A stretch of DNA of 64,000 bases from Heliocidaris tuberculata (lineage: Eukaryota > Echinodermata > Echinoidea > Camarodonta > Echinometridae), in NCBI GenBank assembly GCA_025618425.1, contig CM046846.1, forward strand, positions 32,678,309-32,742,308, read 5' to 3'. The translations under genes were made by a program, and so were the position numbers. Positions 25,998-38,372 of the stretch are shown piece after piece. Numbering within the stretch: position 1 is the stretch's first letter; every line of letters starts with the position of its first letter. Below the pieces are notes generated by a model. That model did not search any database and was not told where the DNA came from. It was given only the letters and a program-made list of their open reading frames with translations.

Positions 25998-27650
25998 GAT
26001 GATTTGCAAAGAATGGTTCAAGAGAGAGAGAGATATATATCTCACACTGCACGTGGAAATGATCAGGCCTTCACCATCACGGGTCTCAAAGCAGATAACT
26101 TCTAAATTAGAACCCCCCTCCCCCATTTTTGTGAATATCTTTAAAACAACCCCCTTCAAGAAAAGTTTATTCTGGATCCTGCAACGCTACAATAACGGAT
26201 ACAAAGAAAGGTAAATGAAAGCAACAATGAAGAGAGGCAAATCCAGTTTGCAGAGAGACTGACAAGGTACCCGGTATGCAAAATGGGTTTGTCATCATCA
26301 AAACTATAATTCAAAAAATGTAAAAATGTATTATAAAGCTTGTTTACAAAAATGCAGGAAGAGGAAAATGTATCCAGGTGCACACACGAGGATCAAGGAT
26401 CTGATTCTAACACAGTATTTTGAGATAAATATAAGAACGGGGGGAGGGTATAATCACCCGAGGCTGCACCCGTCCCAAAGAGATGAAAAGACCTCTTCTG
26501 TAGCTCTATCTACCCCCTTGCTGCATACATGTAGACCTACTTTAAGAGTGCTATCAGGATAACCTAAAATGTAAGCACAAAAAGAATAAAGGATGTTTAC
26601 AAGGCAAATAGTAATGAAGCTATTATCTGTAAGGGTGTCTGGTTGATAATTTAATAACCAGTTTGGGCTAGATTATTGCATGTAATGCACACTATGACAA
26701 GTGCTTTGCAAAAGCCTTTGCCAACCTGACACAAAGAAATCAACTAAAAATATATATTATGTTCCTCATACCTTTGCCACAGTTATATCATTGACTCTAC
26801 AAATCATGTTATTGCATGTAACAAAATTAAGCATTTTCTTTCATAAAACATAACAAATAATATCTTATATGTTTGTTATAGTCATACTAATTTATTAATT
26901 CCTCGAAGAGTAAAAAAGATATGCACTTGTGTGACCATATACATGTATACAATGACCATTTTACAATGCTTTATCAAATTCTCTTATTAATGCAAATTGA
27001 TTTTCAATTATGACACTTTTCATTTCAAAATGGCATATATTTGCCAGTATCATTTAATAGACAAAGCTTGAATGTACAATGATGCAAACTACCCCTTTAA
27101 GTGTGTGCGAACTTAACAGAAGTCTTCAAAGTTGTTGGATGTAACCTACAAATGTTTATGAGAAGATATTGGACTTGTTACCTTCATTGTTTGAATGAGG
27201 AATCTCATTAATCAGTCTCTTATCAGCCCATCGATATCAATGTCTCCAAAAAGACAACATGCCGATCAGAAAAAACTTTACCAAAATGTGATTTATTTGA
27301 GTGTTAGCACATTAACAGAGCAAAAATACTAGGGCCATCTGGCAATTGTACAACACATGCTCTTGCCGGGTCAGCCATGTTGATTGGTTAACTACATTAT
27401 CAGGACTAAATTAATTAGATGGGACAAATGAAAAATATGATCCTCTTTCTTTGGCAGTGTCTCCTATTGAAACATTTCCCATACATTTGAGCACGACAAA
27501 CATTGAAATGGTGTATGTACACATCTCTTATCATGACTTAGTTGTCAGATGATCTGGCAATGTTTGAACTGTTTGTCTCAAACAAACTCTCCTTTCAAGA
27601 CACTCACAAAGAAAAGGAACAAAGTTAAAGTAACAGTCTGTATCACCTTC
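25022..27650. other. Intergenic; no gene seen
   Basis: AT-rich. Contains a 59-bp tandem duplication (25759-25876) and a 27-nt G run (25967-25993). No coding sequence recognised. Confidence 0.45.
25759..25876. repeat. 59-bp tandem duplication, two copies
   Basis: AATTCTTATGCATGATATAT starts at 25759 and again at 25818. The copies differ at only a few positions (for example ATCATTTTCA versus ATAATTTTTA). Confidence 0.9.
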
Positions 27651-27673
27651 TCATAGCTAGAAGGGCATTAATA

Positions 27674-27892
27674 GACCTGTTTACTAATGTATTTCAATTT
27701 ATGCATGTTTCTCTCCAGAACCCTTAGTTATCAACTATTTAGGATACCTGCTATGCATAATGGCATCTCTATGGGTGGAATCCATTTTGCATACATTAGT
27801 TGTCGCTATGTCGGGAAAGCCTCTGGCAAACTTTTGAGCCATCAAGAGAAACCTTTTGTTTAAGAAGTATGCATGAAATTAGTAAACATGTC
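27674..27892 (-). mobile_element. TA-flanked MITE, family F (inverted copy)
   Basis: TIRs GACCTGTTTACTAATG and, inverted, GACATGTTTACTAATTTC; TA on both sides. Its reverse complement matches the 48.2-48.7 kb copies, through words such as TGTATGCAAAATGGATTCCA and the AAGGTT(G/T)(T/C)(T/C)CTTGA segment. It sits immediately after the AGAAGGGCATTAA word of the short palindromic repeat. Confidence 0.7.
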
Positions 27893-27918
27893 TATTTATA
27901 TCAAGTAACACAAACCTC

Positions 27919-28241
27919 GTTCAGACACAAAACGTTTATACACAAAACGTTTATACCGAAACTCGATAAAGAAACGTCGTATAAAATTTTCATCGTATAG
28001 CCTATGGACCGTTCAGACACATATCTCGACCGATTAGAAAAACATCGTATAGATGAGCATGTTGTTATGGTCGCCGCCAGTCCCTGCCCCCTGGTCTGAC
28101 CCCAGTTTCGTTATACGACGTTTCGTTATACAACATTTCGTTAGTCAGCGTTCAGACACATAAATCCACAAAAATTCATTGTATAGCTATACCGTTTCGA
28201 TATAGCCATACCGTTTTGGTATAAATTTTTTGTGTCTGAAC
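27919..28241. mobile_element. TIR element with GTTCAGACACA ends (323 bp)
   Basis: Left end GTTCAGACACAAAACGTTTA and, inverted, right end GTTCAGACACAAAAAATTTA. The interior has repeated CGTATA / TATACGAC / CGTTATAC words and further GTTCAGACACATA motifs at about 28012 and 28151, suggesting internal copies of the TIR. No clear TSD was found. Confidence 0.65.
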
Positions 28242-28274
28242 ACCCTGAAAGTTAGGGCCCTTCTGGCTTTCAAC

Positions 28275-31190
28275 AAATAATATGTAGATGTGAAATTCCT
28301 GCAAGGAGAGCATGCATGTTGTATTTCTTTCTTCTTTTTTTTTTTTATTTTACACTGGACTGATATGTGTAAAGCTCTTTCATATTTAGATATAATGTAG
28401 TCATGCAGTCTACACTAGATCCTTTTTAATTCGAATTAGATGTCCTTTTCATCACATTCTGCTTTATTAAACTTATTATTTGCTGGGTATTAAAGCAGGA
28501 GAATGTTATGTACATTGGGATTAAGTCATCTGTAAGGTCAATAAAACATAAAGAATGTTAGATTTTAATGAAAGGAACAAATAAACTTCCAGTGACCATT
28601 TCCTATGGAAGTATGACAAATCCTTGGGTAATCTTCTTACATTCTCGATGTAAGATCAGCTAACAGTGCATTCACACCAGAATAAATACAAAATTTGTAC
28701 CAACAAAAATTTGAAGATTCAATGTATAACAAAATAGGCATACACACAAGATAAGAATGTTGTGTAAAGGAACACTAATGTATTCTAAAAATCTGGAGGG
28801 GGGGGGGGGTGGGGGGAGTGGGGAGGTCAGCTGGTGCCAGTCATAGTTCACCATAAGTCATGCCCATTTAAACAAATTCTGTTCAATATGATATTCATGG
28901 TGCTCGGACATACACATGTACATGTGTGACAGAAAATAGAAAAAGATTTTTTAACTCTGGTAAACAGTTTGAAAATCTGTAAGTTTTAGAAGATGAAATG
29001 AAGATGAAATGAAGATGAAATGCTATATGATGTTTCATGATACGAATTTCAGACAAGAAAAATATATGATTACATGTACTTATCATATAGCTTTACGATT
29101 TTCATACATGTATCTATACAACTAATCTTGCTAGTCTGAATGTAAGGTAGGCATGCAAGCACATAAGCTGATTGACAATGTCTTTCAAGACACCAAAAGG
29201 GTTAACACTGAGAAACATTTTGCTCTTAATTACAGCAACTAGCACCTGTGTCACCTAGAATGTACGTTTTGACACACTCAACAATGTGAGCTGCTAAGTG
29301 GCCTGCACCGCACAATAGGGCCCAATTGAAATCCTATTGTTCGGTCTAAAAGGATAAAAAAGAACCCCATTTGTTACTCTAGATAGTGCTTCTGGGCTTT
29401 TCACCCATTAAACCTGATCATGTCAAACAAACTTTGGAAGAATTGGTAAAAGGGCTTTTAGGGGTTGGCTTGAAAGAAAGAAATTACGCTCTATTGTGAA
29501 GGATTTTTTGTTCTTGTTTATGTCACGATGAGGGAAAGAGCTATCATGAGAAGACATGCAGAATCTATAAATAGCATTATTTCCTGCTTCTTCATGGGTC
29601 TTTTCAATAAGGAAAAGGCTTGACTCAAGCAAATCCTACTGTTGTGATGTCACTGCCCTAAAATTAGAGAAGAAATGTATCCCCATCTCATATATCAAAT
29701 TTCATCACTTTGCAATCTGATCGTAGTACAGCTTTTTATCTAATTACATTTTTAGAGAGCAATTTGCTAAACAAAATTATTCATTTCTAATCACCTTTCA
29801 TGCATAGAATATCCCAAATCTTATCTTCTTATAACAAAGAAATAAATGGATTTTCCTAATTTTCAGAGTTTGGGCAACAAAATTTTGCATTTTTACCTAT
29901 TTTAGTTGCTCCAGGTATTCAGTATTCAGTTTGTCCCACTGGCAATTTTTCTATTTGTTCATTTGTTTATTTCTTATTTTATTTAATTTATTATTTATTT
30001 TTTTTAAATTTATTTATTTCATTACTTTTTTTATTTTTTTATTTTATTTTTTTATTTTTTTATTTTTTTATTTATTTATTTATTTTTATTATTTTTTTTT
30101 TTGGGGGGGGCACAGTTTTGACCAAAAAGGCATCTTTTTGGTCAAAACATTATTTTTTTCCTTCGGAAGGGTGGGGGGATTGTAAGACAGTGTTCCATCC
30201 TTAACTAATAAAAGAAAAAAAAATTACAAAAGGATGGACCTGACATGACTTTGTGCTAGTCTCTCTCTCCATGGTAAATTTTGAATTAATGGACAGACTA
30301 ATTTTTTGAACCTGGCAAGGTTATGAACTATAGTGACAGTTACAGGACAGATAGGAGGATAAGGAAACGAAAGAACGAGTGAAGGAGTCATACCTGACTA
30401 GTGGAAGACAGAGAGGAGGATAGGATGATAGGGAAATGAATGAAAGAGTGAAGGACTCCAACTGCCAAGTGGAAGACAGATGCGAGGATAGGGAAATGAA
30501 TGAAGGAGTGGAGAAGGGGTCCCAACTGAATAAAGAGGTTTGGTAATGAGTGAGAAAAGCCGATGAGTAAACGTGCTTACCTGGGTGGGCAAACAAGACG
30601 ATTCTTTAGAAGGCACAGGAAGTGTGAGGCAAAGTCCCAGAGAGTAGACAAACATAGAAAGCATTGGCGTGAACTCTATTGATCCATCCCTTTGTGTCTG
30701 TAGGGGCCTAGCCACAGGGATACACACTTCATATGCCGATGAAGTATGTTCCCTCAGAGCTCCTATGAGAGGTATCAGGACAAGACATTACTTTTAACAG
30801 ATGAGATGGAGAAAAAAAATGTTTAAGCCCATCAAAATAATGCACCAGTAGTTATATTGGAGAGAAATTGTTCTCATATTGTTCCATTTGAATCAAAAGA
30901 CAATTGTGCCAGACATTTTAATATTTCATTAATGATTTTCAACGAACTTTAGTTTTAAACATAAAATACTAAAAATAAGATAACAGTCATCTGGGTACGA
31001 TTTTGCAAAGCATAAAGTTAGTCTAGACTATAGACTACATATTTTTCTGGTGGGCTTAGAACTTCATATTCTGACTGACAAAAAATAGCTAATATTCATA
31101 TTATAGTGCCACTTGTACTTGATTCTTCAGTTTGTAAAAATTCAATGGTAAACTCAACAGCCAAACCTTTATAAGTGCCTGAACTATGGT
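28275..31190. other. Intergenic; no gene seen
   Basis: Contains a G-rich patch (about 28797-28826), three copies of an 11-bp GAAGATGAAAT unit (about 28988-29020), a T/ATTT-rich stretch (about 29940-30102) ending in a G run, and a ~68-bp minisatellite (30348-30530). No gene recognised. Confidence 0.45.
30348..30530. repeat. About 68-bp minisatellite, roughly 2.7 units
   Basis: GTGGAAGACAGA... occurs at 30401 and 30469, with a diverged partial unit before them. Each contains GAGGATAGG...GAAATGAATGAA(A/G)GAGTG. Confidence 0.75.
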
Positions 31191-31202
31191 CTAGTCTGGG
31201 AG

Positions 31203-32144
31203 TAGACCTAAAATTCTGTCTCTCGTTCGTTATCCTCTTATCTTGGTAGGGTCGGCTCTTCACTTAGAGCAAACCGAATACACACTGACTCACACATTAA
31301 TAACAGTTAGAATACGGTTGCAAGATTTTCAGAGACTTGGACCCTGAATTACCTGAAAAAGGAGCTTTAAACGGATTATTCAGTCAAATTGGTAAGTTGA
31401 ACCGATTCTTTAAATAGTAGAGCCTAGGTCTACTTGTTAATCTATTTAATTTACAAAAATATATAAAAAAATAAAAATATACAGATTTTTCCAACTACAT
31501 GCCCACTGTTCGTCGGTGGTTAGTAAGTTTGCACAGCAGAGCCAGAGTGATAGGCCCGTTTCTGTCTCTAAGACCCCGTTCTCACTCACTTTTGAAAATG
31601 GTCTTAGTTAGACCGCTCCAGAGGAACGGGTCTTGAGGAACGGTTTGCTAGCGTTCACACTCCGAGCAGTTTTTCTCGCTCAAACCGCTCCACGATTCAA
31701 AGTGGCCTTGTTGCTATGGCAGCTCAGGTCAGCGGGTCAAATTTTTCGCGCGGAATACAAACTGATGTACCGTAGCGTGCCTGCCGGCTGCCCGATTGAT
31801 TACTTTTGCTTTTTTTTCCGCGCGGAACGTCACTAGCTCACTTCCGGTTGAAGTACGCTTTCGTTCACATTGCACGTTTAGAGCGGTCCATACCGCTCTT
31901 AATAAGACCCGTTCCTCAAGACCACCTCCCCGAGGTGGTCTTCTGGAGCGGTCCAGAAGACCACTTCCTGGACCACTTTGACCGTTCACACTCACCTAAG
32001 AACCGTTCCTGAGGAACGGGTCTTAGAAGTTAGATAGACCGCTCCAAAAGTCCACTTTCAAAGTGAGTGAGAACGGGGTCTAAGTGAAGAGCCGACCCTA
32101 CCAAAATGAGAGGCTAACGAACGAGAGACAGAATTTTCGGTCTA
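31203..32144. mobile_element. Outer TIR element with 64-bp TIRs, split by a nested MITE
   Basis: Left TIR 31203-31266 and right TIR 32081-32144 are 64 bp each and match at about 60 positions, beginning TAGACC(T/G)AAAATTCTGTCT. The flanks GTCTGGGAG (31194-31202) and GTCAGGGAG (32145-32153) match at 8 of 9 positions. Long TIRs with a 9-bp duplication would fit the Mutator superfamily; reading the ends as GACC flanked by TA is the alternative. The TIR originally extended three more bases, and the nested element landed inside that edge. No coding capacity. Confidence 0.75.
31572..32080. mobile_element. Nested TAA-flanked GC-rich MITE (509 bp)
   Basis: Perfect 21-bp inverted ends start GACCCCGTTCTCACTCACTT. 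TAA lies at 31569-31571 and 32081-32083. The interior is GC-richer than its surroundings, with inverted AACGGGTCTT / GACCGCTCC / GGAGCGGTCC words and a GTTCACACT motif on both halves. The TWA duplication fits PIF/Harbinger. Several short open frames cross it on both strands; none resembles a protein. Confidence 0.85.
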
Positions 32145-32153
32145 GTCAGGGAG

Positions 32154-35100
32154 ATGTGAGCTGAAACTCCCATCCTACATAGTGTTGACCACGCCCATTC
32201 ATCCAACGAACATTCTCACACGCCACACAAGTAAAGCTTCATCTCTGACTTGTCCCACATGTTTATATTAATGCTGTTTTAACAGTCTCCTATTACAAAT
32301 CAAAGACTAACATCCTCGGTTGATTCACTATAAATAGACATACATTAAGATGAAAAAATCAAATTGAGCAATACCATGATTTGATAATGACAATAGTTTC
32401 AAACACTTTACCATTTATCTGAGCATAAAAGATGCGAGTTTCGGATGGACATCTTTCCTTTCGTCGATCTCCATTTCCCAAATTTCCAGTGATCGGATTA
32501 TTATCGATAACATTTCCTGAAATTAAGTTTTTCTAAAAGATACTATGATACATGTATATAAATAAGTTCCGTTTTCATGGGTGTAACATTAAAAAAAAAA
32601 GATTATCAAATATCAGTACTTTGCCATTTGGTCTGGGGGAAATTACAAATTCATCTGAGACGTGAAAAAATGTAAGATTTCTAAGTTTTAAAAAGTTTTA
32701 AGACTATAACTATATTAAGTTGAATTGTATAGACCAAGACTACTATTGTTTTGATGAATTTTCGACTATGTGACCTGTGAAATGAAGGAACAACAAAATA
32801 CTGTTAAAAATGCATAGGGCAAATTTAATGAAGGGGGTTGAACTAGTCATGGGCCACGGAACCCGGGGGGCTGAGGCCACAGCCCCCCCCCCCCCCCCCC
32901 ACCACGCACACTTTTTTGAGTAGGCACGTTTCATAAAATAATTTTAAAAAAAGAGGTTCGAAAATTGTCATCAATGAGTGAAATCAGATAAGCCCCCCCC
33001 CCCTCACTTTCAAAAACTCTCCACGGCCCCTGCTCATGCTGCTAGCTGAAGAAAAAAAAACACTTATTTTTAGAAATGGCCATCTCATTTCATCTATTTT
33101 CTGCATTTTGAGCCATTGAAAAAGCATGGAATCTTTGCACTCAAACACTAAACAAACAATAACAACCAACAAACAATAAAACAACAATAAATCTAAACAA
33201 AACAATAGCCGATTCTAAGAATCTTTGATCGAGGGGGGGGGGGGGGGCGAGGTCGAATCTCAAATTTGGTGTATAGGCGGGGGAAACGAGTACACATATT
33301 TTGTACGCATTTAGTACTAAGGTGTCTAGGAGTGGATAGCCTACTTTAATTTGTGTGATCAAATGTGCCCTAATATGTGAAGTTTCCTACTTCAAATGCC
33401 AAATGTTCTCAACCTCGACCTTGCAAATTGATGAATATATATATCTACAAAGGCTGTCGCCAAAATACAAAGTTGTTAAACTGCTAAATGCAAGACTTCC
33501 TTATAGTCATTCTTGGGGGAGTGTACCATCCCAGACCCTTCCCCGCTGGATTTCTAAGATTCGTTGAAAGTTGCCCCCCCCCCCCCCCCGTCATGACATC
33601 AAATTGCCGCCCCTGATTACATTCAATAATTAACTAGCTAAATGCCACAGACCATTTTCATAACCTTCCCTTTATAAGGCACACTAACTATCAATTTGTT
33701 AAAGATGAATCCAAATTAATGCTTGATTAGGTAACATAGATTACATATCCTTTGCTAATCATCAGAATAGAACATCTCGAATGGAACATTTAGAACGGAA
33801 CTAAAAGTTTGGTAGTCAAGACTAATTCAACATGTCAAGATGATGCCAACGCAACAGGAAGCGACTCCGATGACCTTTCCCACAAGCGTGACCTCTCGCG
33901 CTTGACTTTGAGAATGGATTGAAGAGTTCGAACAAGTGCCCAGTACGATAAATAACACCGTCTCTCTCCCTTTCACCTTCTCCCTTTCACCTTCCCCCTT
34001 TCTCTCTCTCTCTCCTCCTCCTTTTTTTCTCTCTCTCTCCCTCTCTGTCTTTCACTTCAAATCTTTAGACTGAAAGAAATAAAGGTATGACAGCAGAGTG
34101 GCCATCCATCATGGTGTACCTTCCTATATGGAAGAAAGGTAACTGGTGATTTTTGTTGGTATGACAATACAAAACAAGCAGCTTTACGAATATGCATATT
34201 TTATGAACTCTTTTTCCATATTATTATAACCCCGAACTAATTTCTTTGATTGTAACTCCGAGGCTCATGACATAATTTACACTATTTTTTTTTTTTTTTT
34301 GGGGGGGGGGGAGTCCCCAAAATTTAAAAAATAATCATTCTCTCATATCCAAGAGCATTATTATCAACATCCTTCACTAGTTCGACCTGTGTACAAGTGT
34401 CTTTCGGTAGCCTATTCAATTTCTGCCCATTATTGTTTTCTGTGAAGATGTAGGTCTACACCTTTCCTAATTCTCAAATCAACTTATTACAGAGCTTGTC
34501 GACATTATCCTCTTGACATGTTTGAAATGGGTGATAAGCTTATCTTGGGAGACCGAGAAAAATACTATGTAAAGATGCAATCACATTATTACAAAAATGA
34601 TCTAAAATGTTTCTTTTTATACTTTTATAGATCGAACCTCGTCCTCGCAAGATGATGATGGGGGGGGGGGGGTGTGGATATATAGTCTGCAGGCACAGAA
34701 AATGATATAGAACCTCGAATCTAGGCTAACATTACTTTGTTAGTCTCTGGCTTGAGCCTATAATACTAGTACATGGTCCAAACGGGGAGCAGTCTACAGT
34801 CTCATACTTCAGACCCTGTGTTACAGGAGTTTGTCCCTGCAAACTAGGTGATATGTCCCTTTAAGGGAGCGGTTCCTTTGAAGGGTTCCACAATGACCTT
34901 GGTGTCGACTTTCGTCATACCTGGCGGACACGTGCATAAGGAGGGCTTTCCCCACGATCACAGGTGTACGGTTTCCTCCCGTCTCACCTCAATAGTCTTC
35001 ATCGCCAGATGTTTCAATGTGATCCGGGGTAACGCCTCTCCTTTTGAACATGGAGAAAATCTATGGCATTTGCAATTTGGTCGTCATCAACAAGGAGGTG

Positions 35101-37133
35101 TGTTCTTGGGGCACGAGCTCCCATAAATTTCTGGTGCCCCAAAGATTTTTTTTTTTAAAGTGCTAATATAAACAAGAAAAAAATACCTTGTAACACTAAC
35201 AGTAACACTGTATAACCTGTGGTGTTATTTATCAGAATGTCAAGTTTCATTACTTCAAAATGCAATTTGTTTTTACCTCATTCTCTAAACTTTCTTGCAG
35301 AATGATATATGAACTCATAATTCGTCAAGCTTTATCACAATTTTCGGGTGCCCCCTCCCCACAGAATTTGGCGACCCCTCCCTTCCGCACCCCTCCCCTC
35401 AACTTTTGCTGATAGGTACGACGGTGATACGTCACTAAAGCCTTACGAAAGATGTTCGGTACGACGGTGATACGTCACTAAAGCCTTACGAAAGATGTTG
35501 ACAGGGAAAGATTTATACTTCAATACTTGAGTCATTGGACCTGTAATGAAACTGGTTTACTGATCAGTTCCTCCTGAGCCTGATCGGTTAAGAGTAGGCA
35601 TTCTGTCTGTCCGTGACATTGAATATTTTATGGATTATAACTTTAGTAGGTAACCGTGGAAACCAAATTTTATCAAATTTCAACTCCTTCAGTGATGCCC
35701 TTCACAATGAAAAATTAAACAGCTATCTCCATTTAAATAATTATTTACTACAGGCCTTCAAATTGTCAAAATATGTCAAATGTCCGTCCGTGACAAACTG
35801 GTCAGGCTCTGCTCCTGACCTAGAAAAAGGGAAACGCCTGTGGAAGAGTCTGTTGGTAATTCAGAACACCTCTCATTTTCGTTTCTCTTCTCACCTTCTT
35901 GCCTCAGGCTGGCCTGGGATGCGGTGGTGAAGAATGATTCCTCTGAAGATTCCTTTAAAGAGAAAGTTGAGTTCTGGTAAAGGTGGAAAAAAGAATTATG
36001 AACTTTCTTATTCTCTTTATTCCAAAGTGGAAGAATTAATCCCTTATTATATAGTCGCAATGTCCAATAAAAAAAAAATTGCTCAAAACATATTTGAATA
36101 CATGACTGTATGGTCTTTTGTTCTGGCAATTAACAAAAACAAATGAATTAAAAACCGTTTCCCAAATGTCACCATGTATGCTTCCCAAAACCCAAATGAA
36201 ATTGATATCTGAGAAATAAATGCAGTGTAATTTTGTTATTGCTGTGTATAAGCAGCAAGATAAACATCTACTTCTAGAGTCTGGTCACCAATGACTCCGT
36301 CTAATCTACCAATACGTCTATACAAAAATCATGTTTGGTTTCATTATCAGCGTTAAATGAATAGTCAAAGAAGAAAAAGGAATTGAAAGAAGGAAATATC
36401 AAATAAAATTCTTAATGATATAGTGAGAATTCATTCTAGAGGTCAATTAAGAAATACAAGAACAAGAAATACCAAGCAATAAATAAAAGCCAATTCGAAC
36501 CAGAAAATTCAAACAAATACAAAATGAACAGGAAAACGAAGTAATGAAGAATAAATTGGTGAAATTGTTGAGAACACAAATGTTCGAACTTGACATGGAT
36601 AACACCTGACTAGCACAGCCCGACTTGTCCTATGTGATCTAGAGAAGAGAGAATGTTAAATTCAACAATTAGGAGAGACATATGCCAACTGATATTACGG
36701 TTTGGGTAGATGAGCTAGAACATCCATGTAATGGTACCTCTGTGGGGGAAAGAAAACCAGGGCAGTCTAGCAGAAGAGCCACTTTGGATTTAAAATGTGT
36801 TTAATTGCATTATAATACCACCTTCTCGATGAACAATGGAACAGAAAAGGATTCGAAGTGACAGCATAATGTACACAATATGCATTCAAAACCTTGTTTG
36901 TTTGTTTTTTATGTTTTTTGCATAAAAAAATACATATTCTTAAATATCCAAGTAAGAATCAACACTGCTAGACCATTTAGACAGTTCTACTTGGTTTCCT
37001 CCTAACTAGCAACTGTCCTATAGCTTCTTTGAGAGAAAGAATGAAGTGGACGGGACGCAATAATATTTTAACACGTAATTCCTACTTAAGTACTAATGAC
37101 AATGATTATCTTAATTGTTCCTAGCAGCCAAAC
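32154..37133. other. Intergenic; no gene seen
   Basis: Rich in C/G homopolymers (about 32882-32900, 32995-33003, 33231-33247, 33576-33590, 34300-34311, 34661-34672), a CT-rich tract at 33960-34045 and an exact 43-bp duplication (35415-35499). The frame at 34848-35126 has no recognisable domain. Confidence 0.45.
35415..35499. repeat. 43-bp tandem duplication with CRE-like core
   Basis: GGTACGACGGTGATACGTCA starts at 35415 and again at 35458. The two units are identical over all 42 bases that can be compared. Each contains TACGTCAC, which resembles a CREB/ATF half site. Confidence 0.9.
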
Positions 37134-38372
37134 CATTAAAATGATCATCACCATACCACCACCACCACCACCATCATACCACCAACAGCATCATGACAAC
37201 CAACAGCATCATCATCACCACCATCATTACCACAAGCATCATCATCACCACCACCATCATCATCACCACCACCATCATCATCACCACCACCACCATCATC
37301 ACCACCAACAGCATCATCACCACTATCATTATCACCACCACCATCATCACCACCACCATCATCATCACAATCAACAGCATCACCACCACCATTATAATCA
37401 CCACCAACAGCATCATCACCACCATCATCATACCACCAACAGCATCATGACAACCAACAGCATCATCATCACCACCATCATTACCACAAGCATCATCATC
37501 ACCACCACCATCATCATCACCACCACCATCACCACCAACAGCATCATCACCACTATCATTATCACCACCACCATCATCACCACCACCATCATCATCACAA
37601 TCAACAGCATCACCACCACCATCATAATCACCACCAACAGCATCATCACCACCATCATCATACCACCAACAGCATCATGACAACCAACAGCATCATCATC
37701 ACCATCATCATTACCACAAACATCATCATCACCACCATCATCATCACCACCATCATCATCATCATCACCACCAACAGCATCATCATCACTACCACCATCA
37801 TCATCACCACCACCATCATCACCACCACCATCACCATCATCACCACCACCACCATCATCATCACCACCAACAGCATCATCACCACCAACAGCATCATCAT
37901 CACCACCACCACCATCATCATCACCACCACCATCATCATCACCACCACCACCATCATCATCGTCACCACCACCACCATCATCATCACCACCACCATCATC
38001 ACCACCACCACCATCATCATCATCACCACCACCACCATCATCATCACCATAACAGCATCATGATCACCACCACCACCATCATCATCACCACCACCACCAT
38101 CATCATCATCATCACCACCACCACCATCATCATCACCAACAACAGCATCATGATCACCACCACCACCATCATCATCACCACCACCACCATCATCATCATC
38201 ACCACCACCACCACCATCATCATCACCAACAACAGCATCATGATCACCACCACCACCATCATCATCACCACCACCACCATCATCATCACCAACAACAGCA
38301 TCATGATCACTACCAACAGCATCATCATTATCATCATCGTCATCATCATCATCAACAACAACAACAATAAAG
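37134..38372. repeat. 1.2-kb CAT/CAC trinucleotide satellite
   Basis: Almost continuous CAT and CAC triplets with CAG/CAA/AAC interruptions. A higher-order unit (ACCAACAGCATCATGACAAC...) recurs at about 37180, 37436 and 37670, and a CACCAACAACAGCATCATGA variant recurs toward the right end. Triplet composition keeps several frames open on both strands (His/Thr/Ile/Asp/Met/Val-rich, up to 262 codons); none is a credible gene. Confidence 0.9.

Noticed and set aside
34848..35126. Candidate 92-codon exon with ordinary-looking composition
   Set aside because: No recognisable domain and no paired acceptor and donor that I trust; the 3' side runs into a repeat-like GGGGCAC / GTGCCCC inverted segment.
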